Origin: Pedobacter helvus
Lineage (GTDB): Bacteria > Bacteroidota > Bacteroidia > Sphingobacteriales > Sphingobacteriaceae
NCBI RefSeq assembly: GCF_005925325.1
Contig: NZ_SRMP01000002.1
Span: 372,001 to 436,000, forward strand
Length of the DNA stretch: 64,000 bases
Direction: 5' to 3'
Shown: in pieces, positions 41,941 to 50,539 of the stretch
How positions within the stretch are numbered: the first letter of the stretch is position 1
How the letters are laid out: each line of letters begins with the position of its first letter
Made by a program: the position numbers and the translations under genes
The notes under the pieces: generated by a model
The model's database searches: none
What the model was told of the DNA's origin: nothing
What the model saw: the letters and a program-made list of their open reading frames with translations, nothing else

Positions 41941-42991
41941 AATCACTGCCGTTTTGCTGTTATGCACAACTTTATTCCAGTTTGCTTGTAATAATAAAGT
42001 GGCAAGTTACATCACATTTAAAAACCCCTTATTGGGCGAAAGTTTCAACAGCGGTAAGCCTGTAAAAATTGAGTTAGATATTCCAGAGCAAACTGAAATA
42101 CAAAATATCAGTTATTTGGTAGATGGAAAGCAGTTCGCAGAAAAAACGAACAGAGATTTTATAACCTTAGACACCCAAAACCTTCCGTTAGGTTACAGGT
42201 TGCTCACTGCGATTGTAAAAAGCGGAAACAAAACAGACACCATCACCAATAATATCATTCTTACTACCGATAAAAAGCCAGTAAAATTAAAATACACGCT
42301 CGTAAATACTTTTCCTCACGACACTTCTTCATACACTCAGGGTTTAAGTTTTGTAGATGGCAAACTATTGGAAAGCACAGGTAGAAAAGGACAGTCGCAA
42401 CTAAAGTATGTAGATGTTAAAAGTGGCAAAGCGATAAAAGCAGTTTCTTTAAAACCTGAATATTTTGGTGAAGGCTCAACAAAAGTGGGTAATCAAATTA
42501 TTGTGCTTACCTGGCAAGAAAACGTAGGCTTGGTTTACGATGCCACCACGCTGGAGGAAAAAACAACTTTCCCTTATCAAACAAGTAGAGAGGGATGGGG
42601 ATTGACTTACGATGGCAAGCGATTGCTGCGTAGTGATGGAAGTAATAAGATTTGGTTCATGAATGCAACGACTTTTAAGGAAGAAGGTTTCATTGAAGTT
42701 TATGATAACAAGGGCGTTGTTGAACAATTAAATGAATTGGAATATATTGATGGTAAGCTATATGCCAATGTTTATGGTTTGAATAGAATTGTGGTCATCA
42801 ACCCTCAAACTGGTCTCGTAGAAGCAGAGGTAGACCTTACTAAATTAGCTCCTAAAAATTATTTTAAGGATGAACTGGAAATCAGTAATAATGTTTTGAA
42901 TGGGATTGCTTATGATCCCGTTGGTAAACGTTTATTCGTGACTGGTAAAAAATGGCCTAATTTATTTGAAATAAAACTGAGCGAGAAGTAA
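41933..42991 (+). CDS. Glutaminyl-peptide cyclotransferase (plant-type) lipoprotein
   Basis: Start taken at 41933 (MRKITAVLLLC), overlapping the yraN stop by 8 bases. About 352 residues. The signal peptide ends in a lipobox-like FAC (Cys19), so it is probably a lipoprotein on the periplasmic side. After an Ig-like leader (about 25-115) comes the beta-propeller of plant/bacterial glutaminyl cyclases: HDTSSYTQGLSF, LLESTGRKGQSQLKYVD, LTWQENVGLVYD, LNELEYIDGKLYANVYG, LNGIAYDP..LFVTGKKW. It converts N-terminal Gln to pyroglutamate. This fits the many proteins in the window that expose Gln after signal cleavage. Confidence 0.9.
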   Translation: MRKITAVLLLCTTLFQFACNNKVASYITFKNPLLGESFNSGKPVKIELDIPEQTEIQNISYLVDGKQFAEKTNRDFITLDTQNLPLGYRLLTAIVKSGNKTDTITNNIILTTDKKPVKLKYTLVNTFPHDTSSYTQGLSFVDGKLLESTGRKGQSQLKYVDVKSGKAIKAVSLKPEYFGEGSTKVGNQIIVLTWQENVGLVYDATTLEEKTTFPYQTSREGWGLTYDGKRLLRSDGSNKIWFMNATTFKEEGFIEVYDNKGVVEQLNELEYIDGKLYANVYGLNRIVVINPQTGLVEAEVDLTKLAPKNYFKDELEISNNVLNGIAYDPVGKRLFVTGKKWPNLFEIKLSEK

Positions 42992-43063
42992 CTTTAATTG
43001 CTTCTGTTACAGTTGCTCCGAGATAATTTTTTGATGTAGGAATATGTGGATCTAAAGCGGCTT

Positions 43064-43127
43064 GTCATGTCGAGTTTCGAAATATCTATTTTGCAAGATT
43101 ATTAGATCTTCGCTATACTCTAGACGA
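43064..43127. repeat. Degenerate hairpin of the GTCATTCTGAG family
   Basis: GTCATGTCGAGTTTCGAAATAT.. (from 43064) faces AGATCTTCGCTATACTCTAGAC (43104-43125), a decayed pair of the arms seen at 22484-22557. Confidence 0.55.
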
Positions 43128-43181
43128 TAAAAATTGCTAGCTCATTTGCACAATGAGAATTCTCTGCTCTTCAAAAAAATA

Positions 43182-43207
43182 AAAGCCACTTAATTGTAAG
43201 CGGCTTT
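43182..43207 (-). terminator. Terminator after the DUF4251 gene
   Basis: AAAGCCACTT pairs with AAGCGGCTTT with one A-C mismatch; T-run on the minus strand. About 30 bases beyond the stop of the convergent DUF4251 gene. Confidence 0.7.
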
Positions 43208-43235
43208 GGTTAGCTATTTTTAAAGGACAGAAGCT

Positions 43236-43766
43236 TTACTTCTCTTTGTTCTCGTTTTCTTTCAAATACCCTTGATAGGTAATAGATTGCTTCGCATTGC
43301 TATTCAGAGATAACGTTGCATATCCTTCGTCGCCAATATTTAGTGCTAAACGGAAATTCTCTTTCGCATCCTTAGGCTCAATCACGATATCCCATCCGCG
43401 TTTTCTGCCCTTTGTTCCCTTGTAATCAAACTTTTTGGAGTTGAATTTTATACCACCTTCGTTTTGACCAATTGGCGCAGTAAAAGACCTGCCGTAATAA
43501 GGTAAAAAGGCAACCACACTATCGGGAGTAACCTTTACTTCGTAGTAAGTTTCATTAAGGTTGATGGTTCCGCCCTGCATATTGCCAGGCATGCGACTCA
43601 TAATGGCACTAATATCTTGCACATTTAGTGGTGTGGCACTTCTAGCTACGAAAGTGTAAGTTTTAGCTTCTACAATTTTAGCTGTAGTGGCTTTATCGGT
43701 TTGTGCAATTGCATTTACTGAAACAAAAGCTAATGCAGCTGCAAATATTGTCTTTAACCTATTCAT
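43236..43766 (-). CDS. DUF4251 exported protein
   Basis: 176 residues. Signal peptide ends at AIA before QTDK. The mature part matches DUF4251: YTFVARSATPLNVQDISAI, a run of strands with PDSVVAFLPYYGRSFTAP and KFDYKGTKGRKRGWDIVIEPKD, then LNIGDEGYATLSLNSN..ITYQGYL. DUF4251 is frequent in Bacteroidota and has no proven function. Read opposite to all nearby genes. It lies between repeat-containing DNA and a long divergent spacer to the DUF937-like gene. Confidence 0.85.
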   Translation of the reverse strand: MNRLKTIFAAALAFVSVNAIAQTDKATTAKIVEAKTYTFVARSATPLNVQDISAIMSRMPGNMQGGTINLNETYYEVKVTPDSVVAFLPYYGRSFTAPIGQNEGGIKFNSKKFDYKGTKGRKRGWDIVIEPKDAKENFRLALNIGDEGYATLSLNSNAKQSITYQGYLKENENKEK

Positions 43767-43915
43767 AATATTGCTATTTAATCAATTTATAGCTATGATG
43801 AAAAAAACAGTTGAAATCCATAAAGGTTTAAAAATCATGTTTTGGTTTAGGAGCGTCAAAGCTATTTGTGCATTTGTGACAAAAACGTTAACTTATATCA
43901 TTAAAACTTAAACCT

Positions 43916-44428
43916 ATGTTAGAAAATTTAGAACAATTAGTTAGAGAAAACGCACAAGACGTAATTGTAAACAATTCTGCAGTGCCAAATGAACAAAATG
44001 AAGCTGCAATTCAGGCTGCTTCAAGCTCAATTTTCGATACTTTAAAGGAACAGTTAGGTTCTGGAAATGTGGCGCAAATTGCAGAAATTTTTAATAAAGG
44101 AGAGGCGAGTGATAGCAATCCAGTTGTGCAACAAGCGTCAGCTAGTTTAACCGGTAAATTATCGGCTTTTGGAATTAACGCTGATACTGCTAAGTCTATT
44201 GGCGCTTCTTTAATTCCTATGATTTTAGGAAAGTTAGCGAATAAAACGAATGACCCCAACGATGGATCGTTTAATATTCAAGACGTACTAGGGAAATTAG
44301 CTGGCGGAGCAGATGGTAAATTTGATTTAACGGATGTGATGGGAATGTTTACAGGTGGTCAAAATCAGGCAAATGGCGAGCAGGCTGGCGACGGAATGTT
44401 AGATAAGCTAAAGGGATTGTTTAATTAA
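43916..44428 (+). CDS. DUF937-like soluble protein
   Basis: 170 residues, no signal peptide. Predicted all-helical with a Gly-rich, polar composition: LENLEQLVRENAQDVIVNNS, FDTLKEQLGSGNVAQIAEIF, AKSIGASLIPMILGKLANKT and a Gly-rich C-terminus (GGADGKFDLTDVMGMFTGG) before DGMLDKLKGLF. This resembles the DUF937 family (YidB-like), which I assign tentatively. Such proteins are small and of unknown role. A terminator follows directly. Preceded by a short divergent spacer with no recognised promoter. Confidence 0.65.
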   Translation: MLENLEQLVRENAQDVIVNNSAVPNEQNEAAIQAASSSIFDTLKEQLGSGNVAQIAEIFNKGEASDSNPVVQQASASLTGKLSAFGINADTAKSIGASLIPMILGKLANKTNDPNDGSFNIQDVLGKLAGGADGKFDLTDVMGMFTGGQNQANGEQAGDGMLDKLKGLFN

Positions 44429-44448
44429 CAAAGATATTTAACATTTAG

Positions 44449-44479
44449 GCCGAGTTCTTTAATTTGAATTCGGCTTTTT
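44449..44479 (+). terminator. Terminator after the DUF937-like gene
   Basis: GCCGAGTTC (44449-44457) pairs with GAATTCGGC (44466-44474), one G-T pair, then T5. Confidence 0.85.
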
Positions 44480-44766
44480 ATTGTTTTCAATTGCCTTGTT
44501 GAAAATTGAATGTAATGAAAACATTCCGTTGTGCAATTTAATGCTAGATTATATGGGGATGAAGAAATAAGTCCTAAATCGTCATTTCGAAGAAGGAACG
44601 ACTGAGAAATCTAAAAGTGATAATTTAATTTTGGAATGTTTTTACTATTTGATACTTGTAATCCAGTTTGTCTAAATTCGGATCAAAGATCTTACAATAA
44701 TGCTTCGAGGCTACAAATTCCGAAGAGCTAGAATGAAGAAAATAATCTAATTTTATAGAACTCTAT
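44480..44766. other. Gene-free stretch with a half repeat
   Basis: Apart from GTCATTTCGAAGAAGG..ACTGAGAAATCT (44581-44612), half of a GTCAT-family hairpin, I see no gene, RNA or motif. Confidence 0.4.
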
Positions 44767-45399
44767 ATGTGCCGATTTACCTTAAATAAATTTTTGTTGC
44801 TGTTATCTTTCCTGGTTATTTTCTCAAGTAATTGCTTTTCGCAATCTAAAGGTATAACACCATTGCATACCTTCTTTCAAAAGAATGCTGATAGTACAAT
44901 TGTTTTTGAACATAATACAGATGGTTACGACCCAAACTATTATTTTATTCTCACTAAAACAGGTGATACCATTAACGCATTCAGATATCTTGCTAAGCTA
45001 AAATATGAAAAAGTTAAAATGCCGAAAATGCTCAAACTCATTATTTCATTGGAAAAATATAAAGGTATTGATGTCCCAGCTGCAATTAATCAATACTTCA
45101 ATGTAGTAGATTTAAATGAAGACACTTTAAAACTACTTTGGAAAGAAGCAGATAGATTAAATACTTGGAAAATTGTAGAGGATAACAGCCCTGTATATTG
45201 TAAAAATGAAAAGAAGGTGTCTAGTCCGATACACTGTGGTGATTTGATGCTTCAATTAATTACGAAAGATAAGATTAAGCTATTAAACTTTAACTGTCCG
45301 TGGGTAGAAGAAGAAAGATGCCCTGGTAATTTTAATCGTAAAGGTGCCATTGGCGTAGATGCGCTATTTAGAAAGCATTTCCCAAATATGTATAATTAG
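44767..45399 (+). CDS. Exported protein of unknown function
   Basis: 210 residues. A long hydrophobic start (KFLLLLSFLVIFSSNC, then FSQSKG) is a signal peptide; the Cys near 24 could be lipidated but no lipobox with Ala/Gly is clean. The mature part is helical and charged (NADSTIVFEHNTDGYDPNYYFILTK). Four Cys cluster near the C-terminus (VYCKNEKKVSSPIHCGD, FNCPWVEEERCPGN), suggesting a metal site or two disulfides. No family known to me. Left- and right-hand neighbours are repeats, so its unit is monocistronic. Confidence 0.6.
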   Translation: MCRFTLNKFLLLLSFLVIFSSNCFSQSKGITPLHTFFQKNADSTIVFEHNTDGYDPNYYFILTKTGDTINAFRYLAKLKYEKVKMPKMLKLIISLEKYKGIDVPAAINQYFNVVDLNEDTLKLLWKEADRLNTWKIVEDNSPVYCKNEKKVSSPIHCGDLMLQLITKDKIKLLNFNCPWVEEERCPGNFNRKGAIGVDALFRKHFPNMYN

Positions 45400-45552
45400 A
45401 CCAAGCTAGTGTGCCTGTAGCGTATGGAAATCAGTGGTATGTTAAACTTTGTCAATCCTATAGATGAGCTGCAAATTAGTATTGACAAAGTTATTGAACA
45501 ACCTTTCGTTACTAAACCCGGTAGTAGCGGAAATACTTTTTGTTGTTATAAA

Positions 45553-45620
45553 TCTGAGCGTAGCGAAGAATCTGTAAGTTGGTGCAGAAAAGAAACAGAT
45601 TCCTTGTTCCTCGGAATGAC
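45553..45620. repeat. Hairpin of the GTCATTCTGAG family
   Basis: TCTGAGCGTAGCGAAGAATC.. (45553-45575) faces ACAGATTCCTTGTTCCTCGG.. ending GGAATGAC (45595-45620). Clear relative of the element at 22484; the apparent frame across it encodes no protein-like sequence. The stretch 45400-45750 holds only this and the prfB promoter. Confidence 0.75.
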
Positions 45621-45737
45621 AGCATGAATTAAACAAAAAGATTGCAGCGGATAACGGGACTATCGTAATGAAAGAACTACCGCAATTGCTTTTCAAAACC
45701 TTATGCTTTCTATCTTTTTCCTTAAACCTTATTAATG

Positions 45738-45745
45738 TATATTTG
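45738..45745 (+). promoter_or_regulatory. -7 promoter element of prfB
   Basis: TATATTTG, exact TAnnTTTG, five bases before the prfB ATG; transcription would begin at about the start codon. Confidence 0.5.
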
Positions 45746-45750
45746 CCTTT

Positions 45751-46825
45751 ATGACTAAAGAACAGTTGCAGGATTTAAGAGATAGATTAGCTTCTCTGAG
45801 GAGGCATCTTTGACGTTGATGAGCTTTTATACCAAATAAGCGAGGAAGAAAAAACTACCCTCGATCCTAATTTTTGGGACAACCCGAAAAAGGCAGAACA
45901 AATTTTAGCTCAAATAAGCAGCAAAAAGAAATGGACAGAAGGATTTTCGCAAGCTAACGCTGCTTACGAGGATACTGCTGTACTGTACGATTTCCAGCAA
46001 AGTGGTGACGCTACAGAAGAGGAAGTAGAAGAGCAGTTTCAACAAGCATTAAAGGCTGTAGAAGAGCTGGAACTGAAAAATATGTTGAGCAGCAAGGAAG
46101 ACCAACTGAATGCGGTATTGCAAATTACGGCTGGTGCAGGTGGTACCGAAAGCTGTGATTGGGCTAGTATGCTCATGCGAATGTACTTGATGTGGGCAGA
46201 GAAAAATGGCTATAAAGTAAGTGAGCAAGATTATCAGGAAGGAGAGGTTGCAGGCGTAAAAACGGTGACATTAGAGATTACTGGTGAGTTTGCCTATGGC
46301 TATTTGAAAGGCGAAAATGGTGTGCATCGTTTAGTGCGTATTTCACCTTTTGATTCGAATGCCCGTCGTCATACTTCTTTTGCGTCGGTTTATGTTTATC
46401 CTTTGGTAGACGATACGATCACTATTGATGTGAACCCCGCGGATATTGAGTTTGAGACTTTTAGAGCTGGTGGTGCTGGCGGACAAAATGTAAACAAGGT
46501 AGAAACTGCGGTTCGTTTGTATCACAAGCCCTCCGGTATTATCATTAAAAATCAAGAGTCGCGTTCGCAATTGCAGAATAAAGAAAATGCTATCCGTTTG
46601 TTAAAATCTCAATTGTATGAGATTGAAATGCGTAAACGTATGGAGGCAACTGCTGCGATTGAAGGTAGTAAGATGAAGATTGAATGGGGTTCGCAGATTA
46701 GAAGCTATGTGTTGGATGATAGACGTGTGAAAGATCATAGAACAAATTATCAAACCTCAAACCCTGATGCGGTGCTAAATGGTGATATCAATGAGTTTTT
46801 GAAAGCCTACTTGATGGAGTTTTAA
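45751..46825 (+). CDS. prfB: Peptide chain release factor 2, with programmed +1 frameshift
   Basis: Recognises UGA and UAA. The zero frame starts at ATG 45751 and reads 20 codons to CTT, then meets TGA at 45811. Skipping the T at 45811 continues the protein in the +1 frame (GAC GTT GAT GAG, giving [14 protein letters not shown]), which then runs to 46825. The product is about 357 residues. RF2 landmarks are the tripeptide SPF ([13 protein letters not shown]) and GGQ ([17 protein letters not shown]). An annotation that starts at an internal ATG (46082) would lose the first 110 residues. Confidence 0.97.
45799..45813 (+). promoter_or_regulatory. Programmed frameshift signal of prfB
   Basis: AGGAGG (45799-45804) serves as an internal Shine-Dalgarno, three bases before the slip site CTT TGA C. 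The classical prfB arrangement; the ribosome shifts when RF2 is scarce, giving autoregulation. It is notable that a strong anti-SD site is kept in a phylum where SD sequences at start codons are rare. Confidence 0.95.
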
Positions 46826-46946
46826 CTTAGTGGTCGGGTATAAGGATTTAGGTATCAGTGTTCGAAATGAAGACAAATAGTTTGATAATTATAAATAAAT
46901 ACTGATTTTTAGAAATTAGAGCCTTAAATTAACAGATATAACAATT

Positions 46947-47861
46947 ATGCAGTTTAGAACTTTTGGACTTTTAACTTTTCTTTTGTTGGTAGTGGTAAAC
47001 GTAAATGCTCAACAGGCAATTTCTTTATATGGCGGTGCTATTCCGGGTGCAAAACCTACACCTGCCGAGTATGTGGAAGAGACTATTACTAGAGAAGATA
47101 AAATTGTTAGGACAAGCAAAGTCTCTAAACCAGAATTATATGTTTATCAGGCGGCCAAGCCTAATAGTGCAGCAGTAATTATCTGTCCGGGTGGTGGTTA
47201 TGGTATTTTAGCGATAGATAAGGAAGGACATGATGTTGCCAAAAAATTTCAAGAGATCGGCATTACTGCTTTCGTGCTAAAATATCGTTTACCAAGCGAC
47301 CTGATCATGAAGGATAAAAGTCTTGGTCCTTTACAAGATGCATTGCAGGCCATTTATTTGGTTAGAAAAAATGCTGCATCTTTTAATGTAGATCCTAATA
47401 GAGTTGGTATTATGGGTTTTTCTGCGGGAGGGCACTTAGCTTCTACTGCAAGCACGCATTTTGCAGATATGAAGATTGATAATCAAGAAAATATTAGCCT
47501 AAGACCTAGTTTCTCTATTCTGATCTATCCGGTAATTACATTTGGGATAAGCACTCATGGCGGTTCCGTGAAAAATTTGCTAGGTGAAAATCCGACAGAA
47601 GAGCAAAAGAAATATTTTTCGTCAGAGCGACAAGTAACTCCACAAACGCCGCCAGCTTTCTTAGTTCATGCTAATAGCGATAAATCTGTGCCAGTTCAAA
47701 ATAGCTTGAGATATAACGAAGCGTTAGTGAAAAACAATGTTCCGGTAGAAATGCATATTTACCAAGCTGGTGGACATGGTTTTGGGTTGTTTAATAAAAC
47801 AACTAAGGATGATTGGTTTGAACGTTTAAAGAATTGGTTAGACGCCAATAAGTTTAACTAG
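46947..47861 (+). CDS. Exported alpha/beta-hydrolase (acetyl xylan esterase-like)
   Basis: 304 residues, signal peptide ending NVNA before QQAIS. Alpha/beta-hydrolase fold of the BD-FAE/esterase-lipase type: CPGGGYGILAIDKEGHDVAKKF (oxyanion HGGG-type turn), nucleophile GFSAGGHLAS (Ser about 156), and C-terminal DKSVPVQNSL (Asp) with GGHGFGL (His). Enzymes of this kind remove acetyl groups from plant polysaccharides, or act on other esters; the context gives no polysaccharide cluster. Its stop overlaps that of the convergent S41 protease at the palindrome CTAG (47858-47861). Confidence 0.9.
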   Translation: MQFRTFGLLTFLLLVVVNVNAQQAISLYGGAIPGAKPTPAEYVEETITREDKIVRTSKVSKPELYVYQAAKPNSAAVIICPGGGYGILAIDKEGHDVAKKFQEIGITAFVLKYRLPSDLIMKDKSLGPLQDALQAIYLVRKNAASFNVDPNRVGIMGFSAGGHLASTASTHFADMKIDNQENISLRPSFSILIYPVITFGISTHGGSVKNLLGENPTEEQKKYFSSERQVTPQTPPAFLVHANSDKSVPVQNSLRYNEALVKNNVPVEMHIYQAGGHGFGLFNKTTKDDWFERLKNWLDANKFN

Positions 47862-49468
47862 TTTGAAGCTAAGTAGCCCAAAGCCTGCTTAATCATCGGG
47901 TCGCTTTGGTTATGCGCTTTGTAATAGCCATTATCGCCTAAATAATATTTGTAAAGCATTAGCTTTAAGTTTTTGTAAATTAACGGCTTGGCTGGAATTA
48001 GTTGCTTAGTGTCGATAGCGATTTTTTTGCTCTCAACAAATTTCAAAAAATCTACATAATCTCTATCGGAGATGTTGAATACGGAAACTGCTCTGTTTAA
48101 ATATTCTGGGGTGTATCTGTCGGCCAATGTTTCAAAAACAAAGTCGATGAACACTCGTTTTTGTAATAAAGTAGCATAAAATTTATTGTAACCCAATGTG
48201 TCTAATTTGACATAGATATCTGGTTGGATACCTCCGCCAGAGAAAATCTTCTTGCCATCTTTGGTGATGTAAGGCATGCTATTCATCAAGCTGTCTGCTT
48301 TGGTGGATTCGGCGGTAAGCTCGCCCGTATTTAAACGATCTTCAATTTCTTGTTGATAGGCCTTGTATCCCTTTTTGTAAGATTTTTGGATGCTTCGCCC
48401 AGATGGCGTATAATAGCGGGCAATGGTTAGATTAAGTGCTGAGCCATCTTCAAAAGCAAATTGCTCCTGTACCAAGCCTTTTCCAAACGAACGGCGACCA
48501 ATAATTGCACCTCTATTCAAATCCTGGATAGCGCCAGCGAAAATCTCACTTGCAGAAGCAGAGTTTTCATTGATTAATACAGCTAATTTTCCTTGCTCAA
48601 ATTCGCCACCACCAGTAGTGAAATAATCGGTACGAGGATCGTGTTTGCCTTGGGTATAAACAATCAGCTTGTTTTCTGGCAGAAATTGATTTGCCAAAGA
48701 TGTAGCAGCGGTCAAATAGCCGCCGCCATTATCTCGCAGGTCTAGCACCATTTTTTTCATGCCTTTAGCTTTAAGAGATTTGATGGTGTTAGCGAAATCC
48801 GTGTCTGTAGTTGCACCGAATTTACTGATCCTGATGTACGCAGTTTCTTGGTTCATCATGTAGGCTGCATCAATACTGCTAACCTCAACTTTTCCACGCT
48901 TCACATTTAAGGTTACTGGGTTTGTTGTTCCAGGATGAAGGACAGTCAGTTGCACTATAGTGCCCTTTTTGCCTTTTATCCTGCCCATCATGGCAGAACG
49001 AGGTAACATTCTGCCGCTTACCACAGTCGTATCTACCTTCAAAATTTTATCACCTTGCTTAACGCCGCTTAAAAAAGCAGGACCATCTTTAACCACATTG
49101 GTCACCAATAAAGTATCATTAAGTATATAATACTCTACGCCAACGCCTTCAAAATTTCCCTCTAGAGCTTCCGAAAGTTCAAAAGCTTCGGTAGGAGGTA
49201 GGTAGGCACTATGCGGATCTAGTTGATGTAAAAGACTATCGATAGGCAGGTGCTTTAAGCTATCCGCATTAACGTCATCAACGTATTTTTTCTTAATAAT
49301 ATGAATGATATCTTCGACCTTTTCATTTTCGGTATTGGCATAGCTAATGCCTTTTTCTACTTGAAAACCTTGGTCTTTTAAGAATTTGTAACCCAAATAC
49401 ATACCGCCAATTAACGTTATGCAGTAAGCTAACGCAATTAGAAAATTGACACGGGTACTTTTTTTCAT
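47858..49468 (-). CDS. S41-family C-terminal processing protease (CtpA/Prc-like)
   Basis: 536 residues. Membrane-anchored or exported by an N-terminal hydrophobic segment (FLIALAYCITLIGGMYLGYKF). Domain order: leader, PDZ (GVGVEYYILNDTLLVTNVVKDGPAFLSGVKQGDKILKVD), and the S41 serine protease core with LRDNGGGYL, the nucleophile Ser in ENSASASEIFAGAIQD and Lys in GRRSFGKGLVQEQ. Followed by a C-terminal extension of about 160 residues with no known fold. Cleaves C-termini of periplasmic proteins and can process lipoproteins or cell-wall enzymes. A -7 box (TAACTTTG) lies 15 bases upstream. Confidence 0.95.
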   Translation of the reverse strand: MKKSTRVNFLIALAYCITLIGGMYLGYKFLKDQGFQVEKGISYANTENEKVEDIIHIIKKKYVDDVNADSLKHLPIDSLLHQLDPHSAYLPPTEAFELSEALEGNFEGVGVEYYILNDTLLVTNVVKDGPAFLSGVKQGDKILKVDTTVVSGRMLPRSAMMGRIKGKKGTIVQLTVLHPGTTNPVTLNVKRGKVEVSSIDAAYMMNQETAYIRISKFGATTDTDFANTIKSLKAKGMKKMVLDLRDNGGGYLTAATSLANQFLPENKLIVYTQGKHDPRTDYFTTGGGEFEQGKLAVLINENSASASEIFAGAIQDLNRGAIIGRRSFGKGLVQEQFAFEDGSALNLTIARYYTPSGRSIQKSYKKGYKAYQQEIEDRLNTGELTAESTKADSLMNSMPYITKDGKKIFSGGGIQPDIYVKLDTLGYNKFYATLLQKRVFIDFVFETLADRYTPEYLNRAVSVFNISDRDYVDFLKFVESKKIAIDTKQLIPAKPLIYKNLKLMLYKYYLGDNGYYKAHNQSDPMIKQALGYLASN

Positions 49469-49482
49469 CAGTTTGGGTGTTG

Positions 49483-49490
49483 CAAAGTTA
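49483..49490 (-). promoter_or_regulatory. -7 promoter element of the S41 protease gene
   Basis: TAACTTTG on the minus strand, exact TAnnTTTG, 14 bases before the ATG; leader of about 10 bases. Confidence 0.45.
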
Positions 49491-49630
49491 AGAAATTTAA
49501 TATCTTAATAGAAAAAACGTAGAAATAACATTTTAGTTTTTTTAATAATTATTGCCGATATTTGAAAACTCTTGCGATAAATTGCGGTTTTATGCAAATT
49601 TGTAAGAACATATACATATCAAATCAATAA

Positions 49631-50434
49631 ATGAAAAGAGTAACCGAACAAGAATCTAAATACAAAGACATCGATAAGATGTCGGTACTTGAAGTTTTGA
49701 AAGGCATTAACAACGAGGATAAATTAGTTCCTCTTGCTGTTGAAAAAGCATTGCCTCAAATCGAGAAGCTAGCTACAGCAGTGGCAGAACGTATGAAGAA
49801 TGGCGGAAGGTTATTTTATATTGGTGCGGGTACAAGTGGTCGTTTAGGTGTGGTAGATGCTTCTGAGTGTCCTCCAACTTTTGGCGTACCTTTCGATTGG
49901 GTGGTTGGTATCATTGCCGGTGGCGATACCGCTATCCGTAAAGCGGTAGAGTTTGCTGAAGACGATGCGGTACAGGCCTGGAAAGATTTGCAAGAGTATG
50001 ACATCAACGAAAAAGATTGCTTGGTAGGTTTGGCTGCTTCTGGTACTACTCCTTATGTGATCGGTGGATTAAATACGGCTCGTCAGAATGGCGTTTTAAC
50101 TGGTTGCATTATTTGTAACGAAGGCGGGCCAATAGTTGCCGAGTCTGATTTTCCAGTGGAAGTTGTGGTAGGTCCTGAGTTTTTAACTGGTTCTACCCGT
50201 ATGAAATCTGGAACTGCACAGAAATTAGTGTTGAATATGCTAAGTACAACTGTGATGATCCAATTAGGTCGCGTTAAAGGCAATAAAATGGTTGATATGC
50301 AATTAACTAACCACAAGTTGGTAGATAGAGGTACCCACATGGTGATGGAAGAATTGAACATCGGCCAAGAACAGGCAGCAGAATTGCTAATTAAATACGG
50401 AAGCGTACGTAAAGCTGTAGAAGCAAGCAAGTAA
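49631..50434 (+). CDS. murQ: N-acetylmuramic acid 6-phosphate etherase
   Basis: Cleaves the lactyl ether of MurNAc-6-phosphate to GlcNAc-6-phosphate in cell-wall recycling. SIS-fold protein of 267 residues, about 30 shorter than E. coli MurQ. Motifs: TEQESKYKDIDKMSVLEVLKG at the start, FYIGAGTSGRLGVVDASECPPTFG (catalytic Glu region), GLAASGTTPYVIGGL, SDFPVEVVVGPEFLTGSTRMKSGTAQK. The C-terminal helical end (EELNIGQEQAAELLIKYGSVRKAV) is retained in short form. Single gene with a strong terminator. No anmK, murP or nagA nearby. Confidence 0.96.
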   Translation: MKRVTEQESKYKDIDKMSVLEVLKGINNEDKLVPLAVEKALPQIEKLATAVAERMKNGGRLFYIGAGTSGRLGVVDASECPPTFGVPFDWVVGIIAGGDTAIRKAVEFAEDDAVQAWKDLQEYDINEKDCLVGLAASGTTPYVIGGLNTARQNGVLTGCIICNEGGPIVAESDFPVEVVVGPEFLTGSTRMKSGTAQKLVLNMLSTTVMIQLGRVKGNKMVDMQLTNHKLVDRGTHMVMEELNIGQEQAAELLIKYGSVRKAVEASK

Positions 50435-50452
50435 GCAATACGATAGATTTTT

Positions 50453-50507
50453 AGCCACAGATACACAGTTTTTAAATAGAACATCTGTGTATCTGTGGCT
50501 TTTTTTA
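50453..50507 (+). terminator. Strong terminator after murQ, dispersed-repeat sequence
   Basis: A perfect 16-bp stem, AGCCACAGATACACAG with its complement (50453-50468, 50485-50500), then T7. The stem sequence is the type also found scattered as an intergenic repeat in other genomes. Confidence 0.93.
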
Positions 50508-50531
50508 GGCGATTTCGTCAATCTAAAATCG

Positions 50532-50539
50532 TAAATTTG
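50532..50539 (+). promoter_or_regulatory. -7 promoter element
   Basis: TAAATTTG, exact TAnnTTTG, four bases before the ATG at 50544, so again a probable leaderless message. Confidence 0.5.

Noticed and set aside
45424..45627. 67-codon open frame on the plus strand after the Cys-rich exported protein
   Set aside because: It runs across the GTCAT-family hairpin; the translation follows repeat bases, has no protein-like pattern and no promoter.
45751..45813. prfB read as a frameshifted pseudogene
   Set aside because: AGGAGG-N3-CTT-TGA-C is the known programmed site and the +1 frame restores all conserved RF2 sequence.
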